Source: Ectobius pallidus
Lineage: Eukaryota; Arthropoda; Insecta; Blattodea; Ectobiidae
NCBI GenBank assembly: GCA_964059195.1
Contig: CAXKWD010000011.1
Location: 32,598,566 to 32,662,565, forward strand
Reading direction: 5' to 3'
DNA: 64,000 nt
Under the pieces are notes generated by a model, which was not told the origin of the DNA, searched no databases, and saw only the letters and a list, made by a program, of their open reading frames with translations. The first letter of the stretch is position 1, and each line of letters opens with the position of its first letter. Made by a program: the position numbers and the translations under genes. Below are positions 1-12,905 of the stretch, in pieces.

Positions 1-436
1 TTTTTCCCCTTTGCATTATTTCAGGTTTCCGACTAATTTAAACCCGATTCCAAGCATCCTGGTGAAAATGGAACGGCTTTTATTGTGCATATAACTGCAT
101 ATTTAGGAAATTTTCAACTATTGTAGCATATTTAGTATGAATATGCATATTTAGGTCATATTTTTGGAATATTTGTGTGCATATTAAAGAAATTTTGAAG
201 TTCCATATCATATTTTGTAAATTTTGCATAATAATGATAATTTTTGAGAATTTACAGATGTTTTAAATAATTAACACTATATTTTAATAAAATGTACTGT
301 AATGAAACGTTAAAAAATTTACACAATGTGTAAGTGGTAAAGTCATATTTTAAATTTTATTGGTCATATTTTAATGTTTTTTAGGTCATAAATGCATGCA
401 TATATCCTATTTTTAGGTCATAGAAATCCGCCCCCT
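1..436. mobile_element. Right part of a hAT-type MITE (left end outside window)
   Basis: The AT-rich sequence carries repeated GCATATTTAGGTCATATTT-like motifs and ends in TAGGTCATAGAAATCCGCCCCCTA. This resembles the right terminal inverted repeat of the MITE at 7542-8260 (AGAATCCGGGCCCTG), also preceded by AGGTCAT repeats. The left end lies before base 1, so the target duplication cannot be checked. No coding capacity is seen. Confidence 0.5.
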
Positions 437-1330
437 AGTGATGATTCTACTGACGGCGGTGTGTACGTGGAAGGTGGCAGACGACAAAATAAGGGCATTG
501 AGCGAATCAATGAATCGGAAAGTCTCTCGTCGAAAAACTGTGGCATAGAACTAACATTACGTTATAATCATCATGGCCAGACAATGCTCTATTTTCTTTT
601 CGTTGTCAATGAAATATTCCCATGGATCTAATGGGAATAAATAATGTTATAGCCAGAGTATTTAATTACGTACACTTAAATGCTTTAATGAAAATATTCA
701 GAAGATTTAACGAAAAAGTTCAGATTTCATCCTATTAAAAAAAATTGAAGATTATACATTGCAACGAGCACGTGTCATTTAATATGATTTGTACACTGTG
801 CACTTCATGGGGCCAGCTAATCAGTTTGTTATAAACAGAATTGTTGCCCTTCAGGAGCAAATAAAACGCAAAATTGTTAAAACCATTCCTCTGTATTCCT
901 GCATACCTTTATTAAAAGAGAACAAGTTGTTCCATTTCCCTTCCATAATCATTTTCCTAAGTGCACTTTTTACCTATTCTCATTAAAAAGAATACTTTTA
1001 CATTTTAATCCTGATCAACATTCCTGTAACACGCGAAACAGAAGCAGCAAAGCCCTTTTTATGTATAATTCTCTATTATTTGAATCGTCTTCCTATTACC
1101 TCTACTATAAAATATCTATCTCACTCCCATCAGACAATCCCTTTTTAAAACTCCTCTAATTGTCTCTGTCTGTATAGCATAGAAAGTTTTTATTGTATTT
1201 ATTAGTGTACAATAAATTACCTTAAACCGATGATTTTTTTACATTTTTGAGCTATGTTTATACTATTTACGTCATTAAATTTCTTGTTGTGTTCATGCGT
1301 GAGTGTGTATTAAGTTAAATTTTGTATGTC
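437..1330. other. Unassigned AT-rich sequence
   Basis: Only short open frames without recognisable domains are present. I see no RNA gene or repeat that can be supported. Confidence 0.5.
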
Positions 1331-1398
1331 TCAGCCTAAACCTCCTGGAACCACAAGGGTTTTTGCGGCCTACAAAGGAACCACTTTACTTTACTTAC
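1331..1398 (+). repeat. 3' fragment of the main SINE family
   Basis: The stretch reads CAGCCTAAACCTCCTGGAACC and ends in a CTTTACTTTACTTA tail. This matches the last 70 bases of the full SINE at 58496-58804. It is a diverged, severely 5'-truncated copy. Confidence 0.6.
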
Positions 1399-2420
1399 GG
1401 AGAAAACCGACTGAAATTGACAGATTTCACTGAAGTAATAAGTTACTTAAGTAATGTGGTTCTCTAACATAGAAAGAATGTAGACCTACGTCTACATGCT
1501 TTAACAGGCAAGCGTATTCCCGGCAATGTTTGCTGAATTCTACCAGGCGTATAAAAGGAATAATTTGAGAGAAAAATTAACTTGAAGTTCCATCGTCATA
1601 GAATTAATTATCCCACATTTACTTGAGGAACGAACTTGTTCATATTTGCAGAATATGTTCAACATGAAGTACCAAATATTCATAAATTTGTGAGTAGGGA
1701 ACATCATGAATCAACACTACTTATTAAGTTTAAAAAATATATGAACTAATATTTTAATGGGTGGAGTGAATAAAAGTTGAGTAGTTACTACTAGTAATAA
1801 GTACTAGTAGTAGTAATTACTTTCAGTAGTTACTTACAAGTACCAGCTTTTGCTTAATTTTGAGTGAATAACCTTATACTATTACTTATAAGTTAATACT
1901 GGATGAACAGTAGTAGTTACTACCTGCTTAGCTATGCAAACTACATATAGTGGACTGTGATTAATTAAAGTAGGCCATGATATCTACATAATAAGAGGAG
2001 GTGTTTGTCTTTCTGTCTGTCTGTTTGAGTGCGATACCCAGCCAAATCTAGGGCATGCAAAGATTTTAAATTTTTAACATAGATGGACTAAAGGATGTCT
2101 GTATTCACCTTAAAGCCGGATTTTCAATTTTTTGCTTTTGTTCGCGAATTATGAGCTCCCCTCCCAAAAAAACTGTCAAAAAACATATTTTTTTCCACTA
2201 TTGCAGCATCAGATTTTAGTAATAGGCTACTGTTCAATTGTAAAATTAATAAGTACTCTTCAGCCTTTTTTTTAATGATTTATTTTTTGTCGCTGTGATT
2301 CATGGGAGTCTAATCGCGACTGTACATATAATAACGTCACATAGTACATTACATATAATAGCCAGTAATAAATATCAGAACAATGATAATGTCATAGTTT
2401 TACAAAAGAAGATATAACAT

Positions 2421-2850
2421 TTAAATTTTACTATAAACATGGATATCTTTTAAATATAATATAACGTTTTTGAACATTTTTACATTATTGAGAACTTGTA
2501 AGTTGTCTGGTATCTTGTAATTTTTCCTGATGTGATCAAAACGGCGGCATTCTGTGAGCATATGTGACACTGACAGTGGAGAATTACAAGTAGTACATTG
2601 TGGTTCATTATATCTTGTAATTAGGTAGGAGTGGGTCATTTCGTGTGTCCAATTCCCAGACGGGTTATTAGGACTTGGTGTCTACGGTTTAGGCCTTTAA
2701 AGCAGCAAGCAGCAGTGGAGGATCTTCTGAGTGAAGCTTGGTTCCTTGTCGTTGCCATAGCAACTGGGGAAGAAGAGCATTGCGGAAAATAGTTTCTTCA
2801 ACATAACGTATGGAGATGTCGATTGATTTGATTTTGTTAGCCTGCTCTAC
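2421..2850 (-). pseudogene. Non-LTR retrotransposon 3' coding fragment (post-RNase H zinc knuckle)
   Basis: On the minus strand the translation contains RRHQVLITRLGIGHTRMTHS, followed by a CxxC...HxxxxC knuckle (CTTCNSPLSVSHMLTEC). This is the typical end of Jockey/I-group LINE ORF2 proteins after the RNase H domain. The readable start at 2639 is an accident of frame: upstream sequence to about 2850 remains LINE-like but is frameshifted. It is a dead fragment lying inside the TIR element 1758-4220. Confidence 0.75.
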
Positions 2851-3236
2851 TTCGATTTATTGGTTTATAACATTACAGCACGAAGGGATGTGACATTTTT
2901 AACATAGGTGGACGGAAGAGAGATAATGGATGTAGGTCTGAATGGGAAACATTGCTCGATTTGGACGAAACTCACTGCGCAGGGGAGGGGGTTGAGCCTG
3001 GAACTGGAATCTGAGATAATTTCTTTCCCTACGGTGTACTCTACTTGGATTTATTGGTTTATAACATTACAGCACGAAGGGATGTGACATTTTTAACATA
3101 GGTGGACGGAAGAGAGATAATGGATGTAGGTCTGAATGGGAAACATTGCTCGATTTGGACGAAACTCACTGCGCGGGGGAGGGGGTTGAGCCTGGAACTG
3201 GAATCTGAGATCATTTCTTTCCCTACGGTGTACTCT
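2845..3236. repeat. Two-copy tandem duplication, 194-bp period
   Basis: The block beginning GATTTATTGGTTTATAACAT occurs at 2854 and again at 3048 with very few differences, through to TTTCCCTACGGTGTACTCTA. High identity between copies points to a recent local duplication or gene conversion. Confidence 0.85.
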
Positions 3237-4220
3237 AATCGTAGAATGCACCCCAAAGCTGTACGTTTTTAAAATTATTAATATTTTAATTGTTTATGAA
3301 TTATTTACATTTAAGCGGAAGGTTCATAATTCTATGGTTCGTTTTAATCATTTCACTTTCAATCTGTATGCCCACATGGCAGCACATGATTCATTTACTA
3401 GTTTTAATTTTTTATTTACTACATCTGAAAATACAATTACAATAAAATTAGGTAATTAATACAACTTATTTAAAAACGGTGTAAGTTTTAATGAATGAAG
3501 TTTTAATTTTTTTTCCTATTAAGTGTAGGCCTATTATTAAAAATCGAGCGATTATATTAATAAATATGGGCGAAGTCACAGACACCTGCTAGTTTAAAAT
3601 AAAACAAAATAAAATATATAGGCTAACCTCAATACTACATAACCTCAATACTACGTAAGATTGGCCATGCTGCTTAAATAAAAATAACAAAAGAAAATTG
3701 TGAAATTGTTTAGGTAATAATACTCAGAAAAAAAAATTCAATCGTAATTAAGTGCTATGAATTCTGACTCTAATAGCCTGGATCACTTAAAAATGAAAAA
3801 TTTATAACTTCTGCCTGTTTACTATGTGTTATAATATTTTCGTCCATGAAATGTGAAATGTGCCACCTCATATTTTCCATTCTGAATCTAAATAAATTGT
3901 GATAATCATCTTCTTGAGCCTCCATTTGCTCTCTGTGCACTTTTTGCTGTATAATTATTGTAAAAACAAGCATTTCAGATAAGGCATTGCCATCTTAAGC
4001 AAGGTCTGTACCACACTTGAAAATTTCACAGTATTTACTGATATTGATAAGTAAATACTTGTTATTATTCACATATTTTGCAGTAGGTACTACTAGACCT
4101 AGTATGTACTGATTACTAATAAGCAACAGTATTTACTGAAATATTTTATTCACTAAAATGCTAGTATTTACTTAAATTTTTTCAGTAAAAGCAATTACTG
4201 ACTTTTATTCACTCCACCCA

Positions 4221-5391
4221 ATATTTAATTAGACTTTTATTTGAATACAAACTTTTATAAATTAAAAATTTTCTATTCGAGTCAATGCTTTTAGTGTGTG
4301 TTCTATGTTATGAGGACAACAATTCTAAGTAATGTATCTGGTATGTAGTGTAAACTACAAGAGAAAATACGACGATTTAGCAAAGTAATACTTTAATATT
4401 ATATTATCATTAAACAAGGTCAATAATTGGAAAACGTAATAATGGTAAAAAAATGAATGCCTAAAATGAACTTTTGAAAAAAAAACATGATAAAATTAAG
4501 AAACATCTACTCTCAATAATACCGTACAACGATTTAATAAATCCACAATTCAAGTAACTTGCATTTACAAGAAAATATCTTAGTAACCTCATAAGTTACT
4601 TCAAGCCTTATGGATGCAACAATAGGCCAAAAAAAAAAATCCGGAAAATGAATTTTCCCTCCAATTTGTCAGTCGAGTATTTCAGAAAATAGGTGCAATT
4701 CATAATTTACTCTGTCCGGGCAGGAATTGGCCTACAACCCCTACCAGTTAAGAATAGTTAGTGTATTAAAAACAGTTTTAGGTGGTCGTTCTGGGCTATT
4801 CTTTAAAATAGGATGAATAAACAAGACAAGTTTAACTTATGGCTAGATTGATTTTATTATTATTTAACGAGAGAGGTGTACTGTTACTTAGGTCTGCGAC
4901 CACTAATACGGTGAGCTGGAATTTTGTCTCGCTGAAGTTCATTTGCATGTCTATTAAACTGCAGACATGGAACTGACACACGTTTGCTCCTACGACTTTG
5001 GGCCCCCCGTGCCCACACCTACAACTATTAGTACACCTTTCGTCGTGTGATTTCGGAATCAAAGTGTGATTTGTACATGTTCGTAACAACGGAAATAGTC
5101 ATTGATTTTTAGAGACGTCGTCGGGTCGTGAACTAGGAGGAAATCCTTATAATGAACACGGAATGAACTGAGAGATGTGAATAAAAAGTGTATAAATATT
5201 CGTGCGGGCCGCGCCAGGCCTGTGATTAGAGATAAGACACGATCCTGGGAAACCATCCTCTTAACAGAGGCATTGCATGTCACGGAAATCTACGGAGCAA
5301 TAAGAAATGATTTGACAGTGTGTCATTCCTTAAAACATTGATGTGATAACGTTTAAATGATCGGATGCAAGAAAAATTTCTTCATGTATGG
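4221..5391. other. Unassigned sequence
   Basis: Short open frames on the minus strand (for example 4832-5089) show no domain, splice context or coding bias that I can support. Confidence 0.4.
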
Positions 5392-5640
5392 TCCGCCGTT
5401 CCGCAGTTGGATGGCTCACTGCGCTACAAACTAAGAGTTCGCGGGTTCGATCCCCGTTGAGGTACTTTGGATTTTTCAATTGTTCTAATCTTATGTTGGC
5501 ACTATGGTCGACTGAGCCTCTAACAGAAACGAGTACCAAAAGCAATCCAGGGGCAACGGCGGCCGATGAGTAAGGCTGACAACCTTCAGGGCCCGAATTT
5601 CTAAACATCTGGAAGCCTTAACTCCCTGGAAGCCCTTTTC
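5392..5640 (+). repeat. tRNA-derived SINE, main family, with head
   Basis: Starts GCCGTTCCGCAGTTGGATGG (A-box region) and carries a strong B box, GGGTTCGATCCCCG, near 5443-5456. It then follows the family body: GACTGAGCCTCTAACAGAAA, AAGGCTGACAACCTT, and CTGGAAGCCC near the end. It is the same family as 58496-58804 but diverged. Target duplications were not found. SINEs rely on LINE reverse transcriptase; an active copy would be transcribed by RNA polymerase III. Confidence 0.75.
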
Positions 5641-6943
5641 CTCCTAGCGATAAGTGGTTTGATGAACTATTGTTTGGTGAGACAGTACCGAGGGTATAAT
5701 TATTTCAGAAATTATTCTTCAAGTATGCACGCAATACTATGACTCTTATTAATATTTTGTTCAGTGCTTTGAGAATAATTCAGGAACACTAAAATTACTT
5801 AGTGAAAAGAGGTCTGAAGTAGCATAGTCCTACTCAGTTACGTTAAAATATTAATGAATTTAATGTCGCTTTGATTTCTTAAGATCTACTTTGCTAGGCT
5901 TATCTAGATCTTCTAGAAAGGTTCCTTCTTAGAGTAATATATAGGCTATCAGTAGAATTCATTCCTTTTGTGGGGATATCTTTACGGATCTACATAGTAC
6001 AACACAAGAATACTTTTTTTTTTAATTCAGATTTATTCAAGAAAATATAATGTTCTATATTTAAATCTATTTTCTTTACATGTAATATCATTATTATGAT
6101 TATCATTATTATTACTGCTGATACTTAGCTTATACAGCATGCTTTATCTGCATAACTTTCATCATAACTGCATATCTTTGTATATACCAGTAGGCTCTTG
6201 TAATAATTAATTTGTGTGCATCTATTTCTATTGTTTGGCTATTTTTTCAAAATCTAAATTTTGAAAATAAGTTTTCATGAGAAGTACCCTTAATATTATA
6301 GAAACCAAATTCTAGGAGGTCCAATAAAATTAAAAAAAGTCCACAATTAAATTTAAAAAGTAGTCTAAATACAATGAACCGTTTACCCGCTACGGATGTC
6401 CACAGAAAGACAAACACTTTTTTCGGTGAAACATGTTAGCTCGGTTTTTATTTTTTGTTATCACATTAGTTTCTTAATACTATGTATAAGCGAAAAAGTG
6501 AAGCATTAAAGAAGAATATAATATATCTCCAGAACTAGAAAAGGCTCCTAAGCTTACTTGTGAAGTGTACGGCCATTCGAAACAAATATGCAAGTAAAAC
6601 GTGTGGAAATTAGCAATACTGAGACGTACGAAAGACTTAAATACTTGAATTCTAAGCCTCTTATATGGAAAATGCTACCGGAGTGCCGAGGTTGATAGTG
6701 TAATACTAGAGCGAGCTATGATTTAATTAAAAACAAATCCCGCTAAGTGCAGATGGCCACTACAAAAGAGGAAAAATGAGGTTAGCTCTTCAGGAAGTGC
6801 GCTTGGTTAATTACCTATGGCTGCACTCGAATAGAATTACTGAGGAAATATTTTCCTCGTTATTATACGTGAAACTAAAAATATTTAAAACAAATTCTAT
6901 GAAATGCAGAAACAAAAAATCTCTCTTTTATATTATATTACAA
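5641..6943. other. Unassigned AT-rich sequence
   Basis: No coding region, RNA gene or bounded repeat can be supported here. Confidence 0.4.
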
Positions 6944-7445
6944 CAGACATACGTTCACAAGAGAAAAAAAAATCCAGTATACCTGCACTACATTGACTTC
7001 ACGTGTGTGGGCATTATTATATTTCATTATCAAAGATTGAAACCACTCGAGAAAATACTGCGAGTTATGTAACGTGATCCTCTTCGTATGTTTTAAGGAA
7101 ATAAGAACATTACGGAAAAAATCCAGTATGCCTGCACTACATTGACTTCACGTGTGTGGGTATTATTATATTTCATTATCAAAGATTGAAACCACTGGAG
7201 AAAATACTGCGAGTTTTGTAAAGTGATTAAATATCTCCTCTTCGTATGTTTTAAGAAAATAAGAACATTACAACAGACATACATTCACGAGAGAAAAAAT
7301 CCAGTATTTCTGCAATACATTGACTTCATAATTATGTTTGGGTATTATTATATTTCATTATCAAAGATTGAAACCACTCGAGAAAATACTACGAGTAATG
7401 TAACGTCATTAAATATCTCCTCTTCATATGTTTCAAGAAAATAAG
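6944..7445. repeat. Three-copy tandem repeat, about 150-180-bp units
   Basis: The landmark CCAGTAT recurs at 6974, 7123 and 7301. Each is followed by CTGCAxTACATTGACTTCA, a TTTCATTATCAAAGATTGAA block and CTCCTCTTCGTATGTTT. Units differ by small indels, so several open frames in the region are just repeat translations. Confidence 0.85.
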
Positions 7446-7541
7446 AACATTAGGACGGCTAAGCATGTAAATGGGGTTTCTCTCTGTTAATTAAAAATGT
7501 TTATTATATGACCTCTTGCTTTTCTGGAGAAGAATGATCAG

Positions 7542-8260
7542 CAGGGCCCGGATTCTAATGACATGTCATCTTTTTATTGATGTTGCATAGACATTGCCAA
7601 CTTGTAGATAAATCCTAATCAAGGCCTCTAGATTATAGAAATATCATTTTTATTAGGTAATTTTTTGTCATTTTATGCAATTTTATATTTTTAGGGCATT
7701 ATTTTGTATTTTCGTGTCATTTGCTTCCTTATTTTGTCATTTTCATGCATTTACATTGAGTGTATTAACTTTTTTTCGTCGCTAGCGGTTTTCTCTTTGA
7801 AGTGTTGTTTGTTTAATGCAAGAAGGAAAAGTGTTGTCATGTCTCAGTCGGAAATGAGAATGAAAGAAACACCAAAAATTTGTATTACATTACTACTGTT
7901 GTTAGATTGACTTGGCACCTGCTTGGATTTGAGAGTGGGAACTACTGTTTACCCTCAATAAACAACAATAGCCTATAATCCGGCAGACCACAAAAGGGAA
8001 TGCCGAATTTTCACTCACCAGTGCCTCAGTGCCAGTATAAATATCCGTCTGAAAAGAACATTCACAGCATTACAGTTATTTACAGTTTTTACAATTATGT
8101 ACAAACTATAACTTTGTGTGTACAATAATATTATTTTTATAAATAAAATATCAGTTTTTAGGTCATTTTTTTATAATTATTAAGTCATTTTCTTTAAAAT
8201 TCAGGGTCATTTTACAGGTCATTTTTAAAACAATTTTAGGTCATCAGAATCCGGGCCCTG
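7542..8260. mobile_element. Non-autonomous hAT-type MITE, 719 bp, intact ends
   Basis: Terminal inverted repeats CAGGGCCCGGATTCT and AGAATCCGGGCCCTG are perfect over 15 bp. They are flanked by identical 8-bp target duplications ATGATCAG at 7534-7541 and 8261-8268. An 8-bp duplication with CAGGG ends is diagnostic of the hAT superfamily. Subterminal AGGTCATTTT-type repeats cluster near the right end. There is no transposase frame, so it depends on a hAT transposase supplied elsewhere. Confidence 0.93.
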
Positions 8261-8434
8261 ATGATCAGACAGGTGTTAAAAGAAAGTACTAGATGTCTGT
8301 TTTCATAGCATTTCTCATTTAGGAACACGGTCAACGTTATCTGTTATATACAATACAGGCCTATTTTTATTCCCAATTTGACTAGAAATTATAACAAACA
8401 AATAAAACATATCCTGAATGATCCAAAACAGATG

Positions 8435-8665
8435 TGGTTGCCAGAGGCGGTAACATACCCGATTCAAATTCCGGAGGTCGCAAGTTCAATCCCATAGTTG
8501 GCCAATCTAATTGGGGTTTCTGGGGATTTTCTCGCACACAGATGAGAATGACTGACTGACTGTCTGACTCTGACCTATATCCCCAGTGTCGGGGCGAAGG
8601 GCCTCCAAGTGAAGGTTTCTGATACCTGTGTAAATTTTGTTAGGCTTATTTACAGAGGAGAATAC
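8435..8665 (+). repeat. SINE-like repeat, diverged
   Basis: A tRNA-like head with GCAAGTTCAATCCC (B-box-like) precedes GGGGTTTCTGGGGATTTTCTC and CCCCAGTGTCGGGGCGAAGG. The layout resembles the repeat at 31185-31555. No target duplications found. Confidence 0.45.
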
Positions 8666-10628
8666 TGGATATAAATTAATTTAACTTTGATTTTACAAGA
8701 GTTATCATGAAAGTAAAAAAAAAAAAAAAAAAGATTTGGCATACCTAAAAAATAACGAAATATATCAACACAAAACTTTATTTACAAAGAAACAGTACCT
8801 TACTCTATTTCTCAACGTAATCGCCATTGCTGTCAAGGCACTTATTGTAAAGTGGTACCAGTTTTTCAATGCTGATGTTATACAATTAAACAGTTTCCAA
8901 TTTCTGTAACTTACGGGGAGTGGTTCCCGACGGTGGCAATAACGTAAAAGTCTCAATTTTGCATCCAAAAAAATTTATATTACACTACTTTAACCACACT
9001 ATTTACTTCAACATTCTTAACAGACAATAACTGTCTGTATGTTATGAGACGGTCACACTGGTTTTCACGCAAGAATGAAATTAGAAGTGAGACTTTCGGA
9101 ATGAATAATGAAATGTTTACAACTAACAAGAAGGAGAAGAGAACTGCCAAACGACTTAGTTGGAAGCGAAAGGAACAGATGTGAAATCCAGAAATTTAGT
9201 ACATGACTAATGGATGAACAGACATGAATTCACTGTGGCTATGGCGTCAGCTGCTATAATGCGGATTCTTAATTATTACTACTATTATTAAACTAACTTA
9301 TTACTTCTAGTTTCTCTCAGTTTCCCTCACCCGTTGTAGGAACAGCTTATGAGCCCACGACACCCAGGCTTTACAGAACCGACCTGCCGGCAGGGTGACT
9401 AGCCTTTAGATAACATACATACTTTTTTCTTACCAGAGAAGGACAAGGACGGCCTCCCCGGATGAGTGATCAGTGCTACGCCGGGGCCACCGCCGAAACA
9501 ACACGAAAACATAGGACGAGACACACCAGTCACACACCTTCTGAACTAGGAGGATATGATAAGAACAAAGCCGCCCACAGGGGGAATCATGGTGCAGGGG
9601 AAAATTCTGGGGGAATCCAAAATTTGGGGCGATTTAAAACATACTGAAGTTTGGTAAAATAAAAACTCATTGCGAGTTTCGAAATATTTGAGTTTTTAAA
9701 GGAAGAGTATATTGTATAATAAAAGCTAAAATTTGCAGAGAATGCCCTTAACTATGCTGGTGTTTTCAGGTTGCGCTAATATGCTATGTGGGGTCTTATA
9801 TACCCCAAATAAAAAAATAAAAATAAAAAGGTAAAATAAAACAAATATTATTTATAAACAATAATATTATGAAAAACATACAGAACTGCTAATAGTTAAA
9901 GAAGGTTGTTAGCAATTTTCACATCCAAAATGGGCAAATAGGCTAGAAATAGAAATAACACCCATTTTCACACCAATTTTTAGTTTTTCTGTCTCTCTTT
10001 ATACAAATGCAACATGCTCGTGGGGTCCAAACGGTTAAAAACTGTGATATTTTACTTTTGAGCGCCAATAATGCACACCACTTCCAGCAACGGTCAAATA
10101 ACAATATATACTAAGATTACAAAAAGCCTCAACGACATCTCATGTTTAACTCGTGCAATATTACAAAACAAAAGAGTGGAGGGGTTTCACAGACCCCACA
10201 TGCACAGTTAAGGGTTACGGAGACATTACTTTTTCAGGCCCATCGGACGTAATTATTTTGACTCAAATCTGATGTGAAAGGATAAATTTTAGGATCAATG
10301 GGTTAAAAAGGTGTTTACAGGTGTTTAACAAATATGCCTGGCTTCCCACACCTAATACCCATATAAAAAATTCGCACAATCAACCTTTCTTTCCCCTTCA
10401 CAAATGATTTAGTCTTTTCTCAACTAATACAAAGCCTACAGCAATGAAAAGGGTTCAGTGGAAAGGATTTTTTGCCGACATCTGGTATAGCATACTCAGA
10501 TTAAGTTAAAACACATTATTTGTTTAAAATTGCCATGTACTGTATATAATTAATTTTGCCAACATCCCTTTTTCGTAACTTATTCAAAGCCGTCCGCGAC
10601 AAATAAAGTGTCAGGCTATATATTATAT
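8666..10628. other. Unassigned sequence with a poly(A) run
   Basis: A poly(A) run sits at about 8708-8730. A GC-richer patch at 9440-9610 (GGCCTCCCCGGATGAGTG) contains only short frames with no recognised domain. The rest is AT-rich and unassigned. Confidence 0.4.
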
Positions 10629-11903
10629 GGGTGATTCTTCAAATACGGGAAAATTTGGAGTGTGTAAAATCCAAATTTTTTACTTTGTTTAAAAAATCTC
10701 AAAAAAATTACTAAAATACTTCAGGGGTTACTTGATTATAATATGACACCAGCAGAGCTTAAATGTTTATATTTTTATTTATTTTTATTTCTTTATTTTT
10801 TTAAAAGCCATGTTAATGACATCCATGTACATGTGGATGGCAGAAGGCCACATTAATGACTAACTTTGGCAACAATCTGCTTTTCTTTATGTGATTTCAT
10901 ATTTTTCTCAGCATACTTCAGTTGATTTTGCACCAAATTTTCAAATTTGTGTGCATACTCCGGAATTAATGTAATTTTAACGAGACTGTGTTTTTATGGT
11001 TTTGGGGGAGGGGGGAATCAAGCAGAAATTCATTTAAGCAGTTTTGAGATCTTAAGTACAGGTCACAGAGACTGCAAACACAATAGTATCCTACATTTAT
11101 CATCTACATGACTTCAGAGTCATCCACATACCCCTTCATGAGACATGTGGATGACACAAAAATCAGGCATGTGGATGACAAAAAAGGAGTTTAAGTGGTC
11201 TCAGCAAGCCATTCCTAAACCTCTGTAAGCTCAACTTCAGTCAAGTACTTTGAATTGGAAGGTTTATCATAGTGCATAATCAAAATTAATTAATATTCAC
11301 TTTCTGCCTACTTTCTAGAAGCCATGTTAATGACGGGGAATAAAAACGCTTTCCTTGAAAATGATGCAAAGTTCTTTGTTAATCCCAAACTGTTTGTAAG
11401 CAAGCAAAATTCAACCTTACAATTCAACCACAAGCTGCCCTGTTGGCTTTCTAACACTGTTGCCAGTTATACAAATTTCTCATTTCTGCAGAAAAAATTC
11501 CATTCTTTTCAGCCATGTGGATGACCAAAAACCCTTGGGACATTCTTTATGTTCATTAGGTGGGGTGACAGTTTTATTTCATTTTATTTTTTAGGGGTTA
11601 ATATTCTTCACACGTTCATACTCATTGACAGGAAAAAAGTTGAAAAGGAAATAACATTTTGTTTTGTGGTAAAATGCATTAGAATATACAAAACCGAGGT
11701 TTGGGACAGGGCATGTGGATGACATTTCATTGAATTAAATTTGATTTTGGAATATCAGAATTTAAAGTTAGTGACATTTCAAAGTGATAGTTGTAGTATG
11801 GGAGTAGTAGAAACAAACTTTTATTTTAATTTTCTTTTAAAGTTGAATTTGAAGGGAAATATCACTCCGGAACACAAATTTTCCCGTATTTGAAGAATCA
11901 CCC
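10629..11903. mobile_element. 1.27-kb TIR element with dispersed CATGTGGATGAC motifs
   Basis: The left end GGGTGATTCTTCAAATACGG is mirrored at the right end by CCGTATTTGAAGAATCACCC. The inverted match extends on as GAAAATTTG against CAAATTTTC. The element lies in a TATAT-rich target, so the duplication cannot be resolved. Inside, CATGTGGATGAC and near variants (CATGTTAATGAC, GTCATCCACAT) recur at least eight times. No transposase is encoded, so it is probably non-autonomous; superfamily unknown. Confidence 0.8.
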
Positions 11904-12847
11904 ATATATACATATATATTGAACAAGAATATAAGAATTCGTTGTGTAATTTGCAGCCCAAATTCTGTAGGCGGGGTAGTTCATAAGGTTTTAAGTTTTA
12001 GCTACTGTCATTCTTCATGCAAGTACTTTCATCAGGTCAAATCTGACCTCAAAAACATTTTGTCACTTATTTTATTTTTTTTATTTTATGTATTGATGAA
12101 AGGTCATGTTCCCTTCTAGGATTAATTTTTTAAAATTCTTATTGAAATTGTCAAGTTTTCTAACACTATTACAAAGCCTAAAGTTAATAAAACTAGGCAA
12201 GTTTTCATAATAAATTTCCAGTTATTGGTGTATTAATATAAAACTTTTGCATTTATCAATAAATTGCTATTTATATACCAGTACTAAGTTACTATGACTA
12301 AAATATCAAACAACAATGCCAGCCAGGTAAATGGGGATTTCATTGTTCATTTATACTAACTACAGGCAATCGTTATAACAAAACCTACTATCTTCGTGTC
12401 TCCACTGAGCCCTCTTCCTTGTGAGCAAATCACAACTTGTTTCGATGACAATCAATGTCTACCTGATAGAGGGCACCGCCGTAGAGGAATACAGAAACCC
12501 ACAAAAACTAACTATTCAAACTTGTAGAAAAACCTAAGAAATGAGAGTGATCGGGTCATCATAGAATCCACGATAGTAGTTATGGGTTAAGAATCTGTAA
12601 TCATTTTATCTTATATAGAGGATGTAATGCTAACTCGATATTCGGTATACTTCATTTGCACGACACCTAGGCGGAAAGTGGAAACGGTTTTAAAGACCCG
12701 TAATAATTATATTATTATTTGTTTTTTGTTTATGCAATTATCGTTACTTCGAAATGATGTTTTTTCTTCTATTCGTAACAATGATGGGCATAAAAATTAT
12801 TCACTTATGGCAATGAGAAATGTTTTCATATGCCTTTTGTCAGGAAC

Positions 12848-12849
<2 letters not shown>
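11904..12849. other. Unassigned AT-rich sequence
   Basis: No supported gene or bounded repeat. Confidence 0.4.
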
Positions 12850-12897
<48 letters not shown>

Positions 12898-12905
12898 ATT
12901 ATTAT
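12850..12905. repeat. (TTA)n microsatellite
   Basis: About 18 units of TTA/ATT with one interruption near the 3' end. It produces a spurious tyrosine tract in the overlapping open frame. Confidence 0.97.

Larger units (their letters stand above)
1758..4220. mobile_element. 2.5-kb TIR-bounded DNA transposon, decayed
   Basis: The left end TGGGTGGAGTGAATAAAAGT is mirrored at the right end by ACTTTTATTCACTCCACCCA. Next to both ends lie subterminal arrays of AGTAGTTACT/AGTAAATACT-like motifs, a common transposase-binding layout. The flanks TATTTTAA (left) and ATATTTAA (right) match at 6 of 8 positions, which is compatible with a worn 8-bp duplication, but superfamily assignment is uncertain. Inside are a LINE fragment (2421-2850) and a 194-bp tandem duplication. 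No transposase frame is visible. Confidence 0.65.

Noticed and set aside
6776..7444. Three similar open frames suggesting a small gene family
   Set aside because: They are translations of one tandem repeat in different frames.
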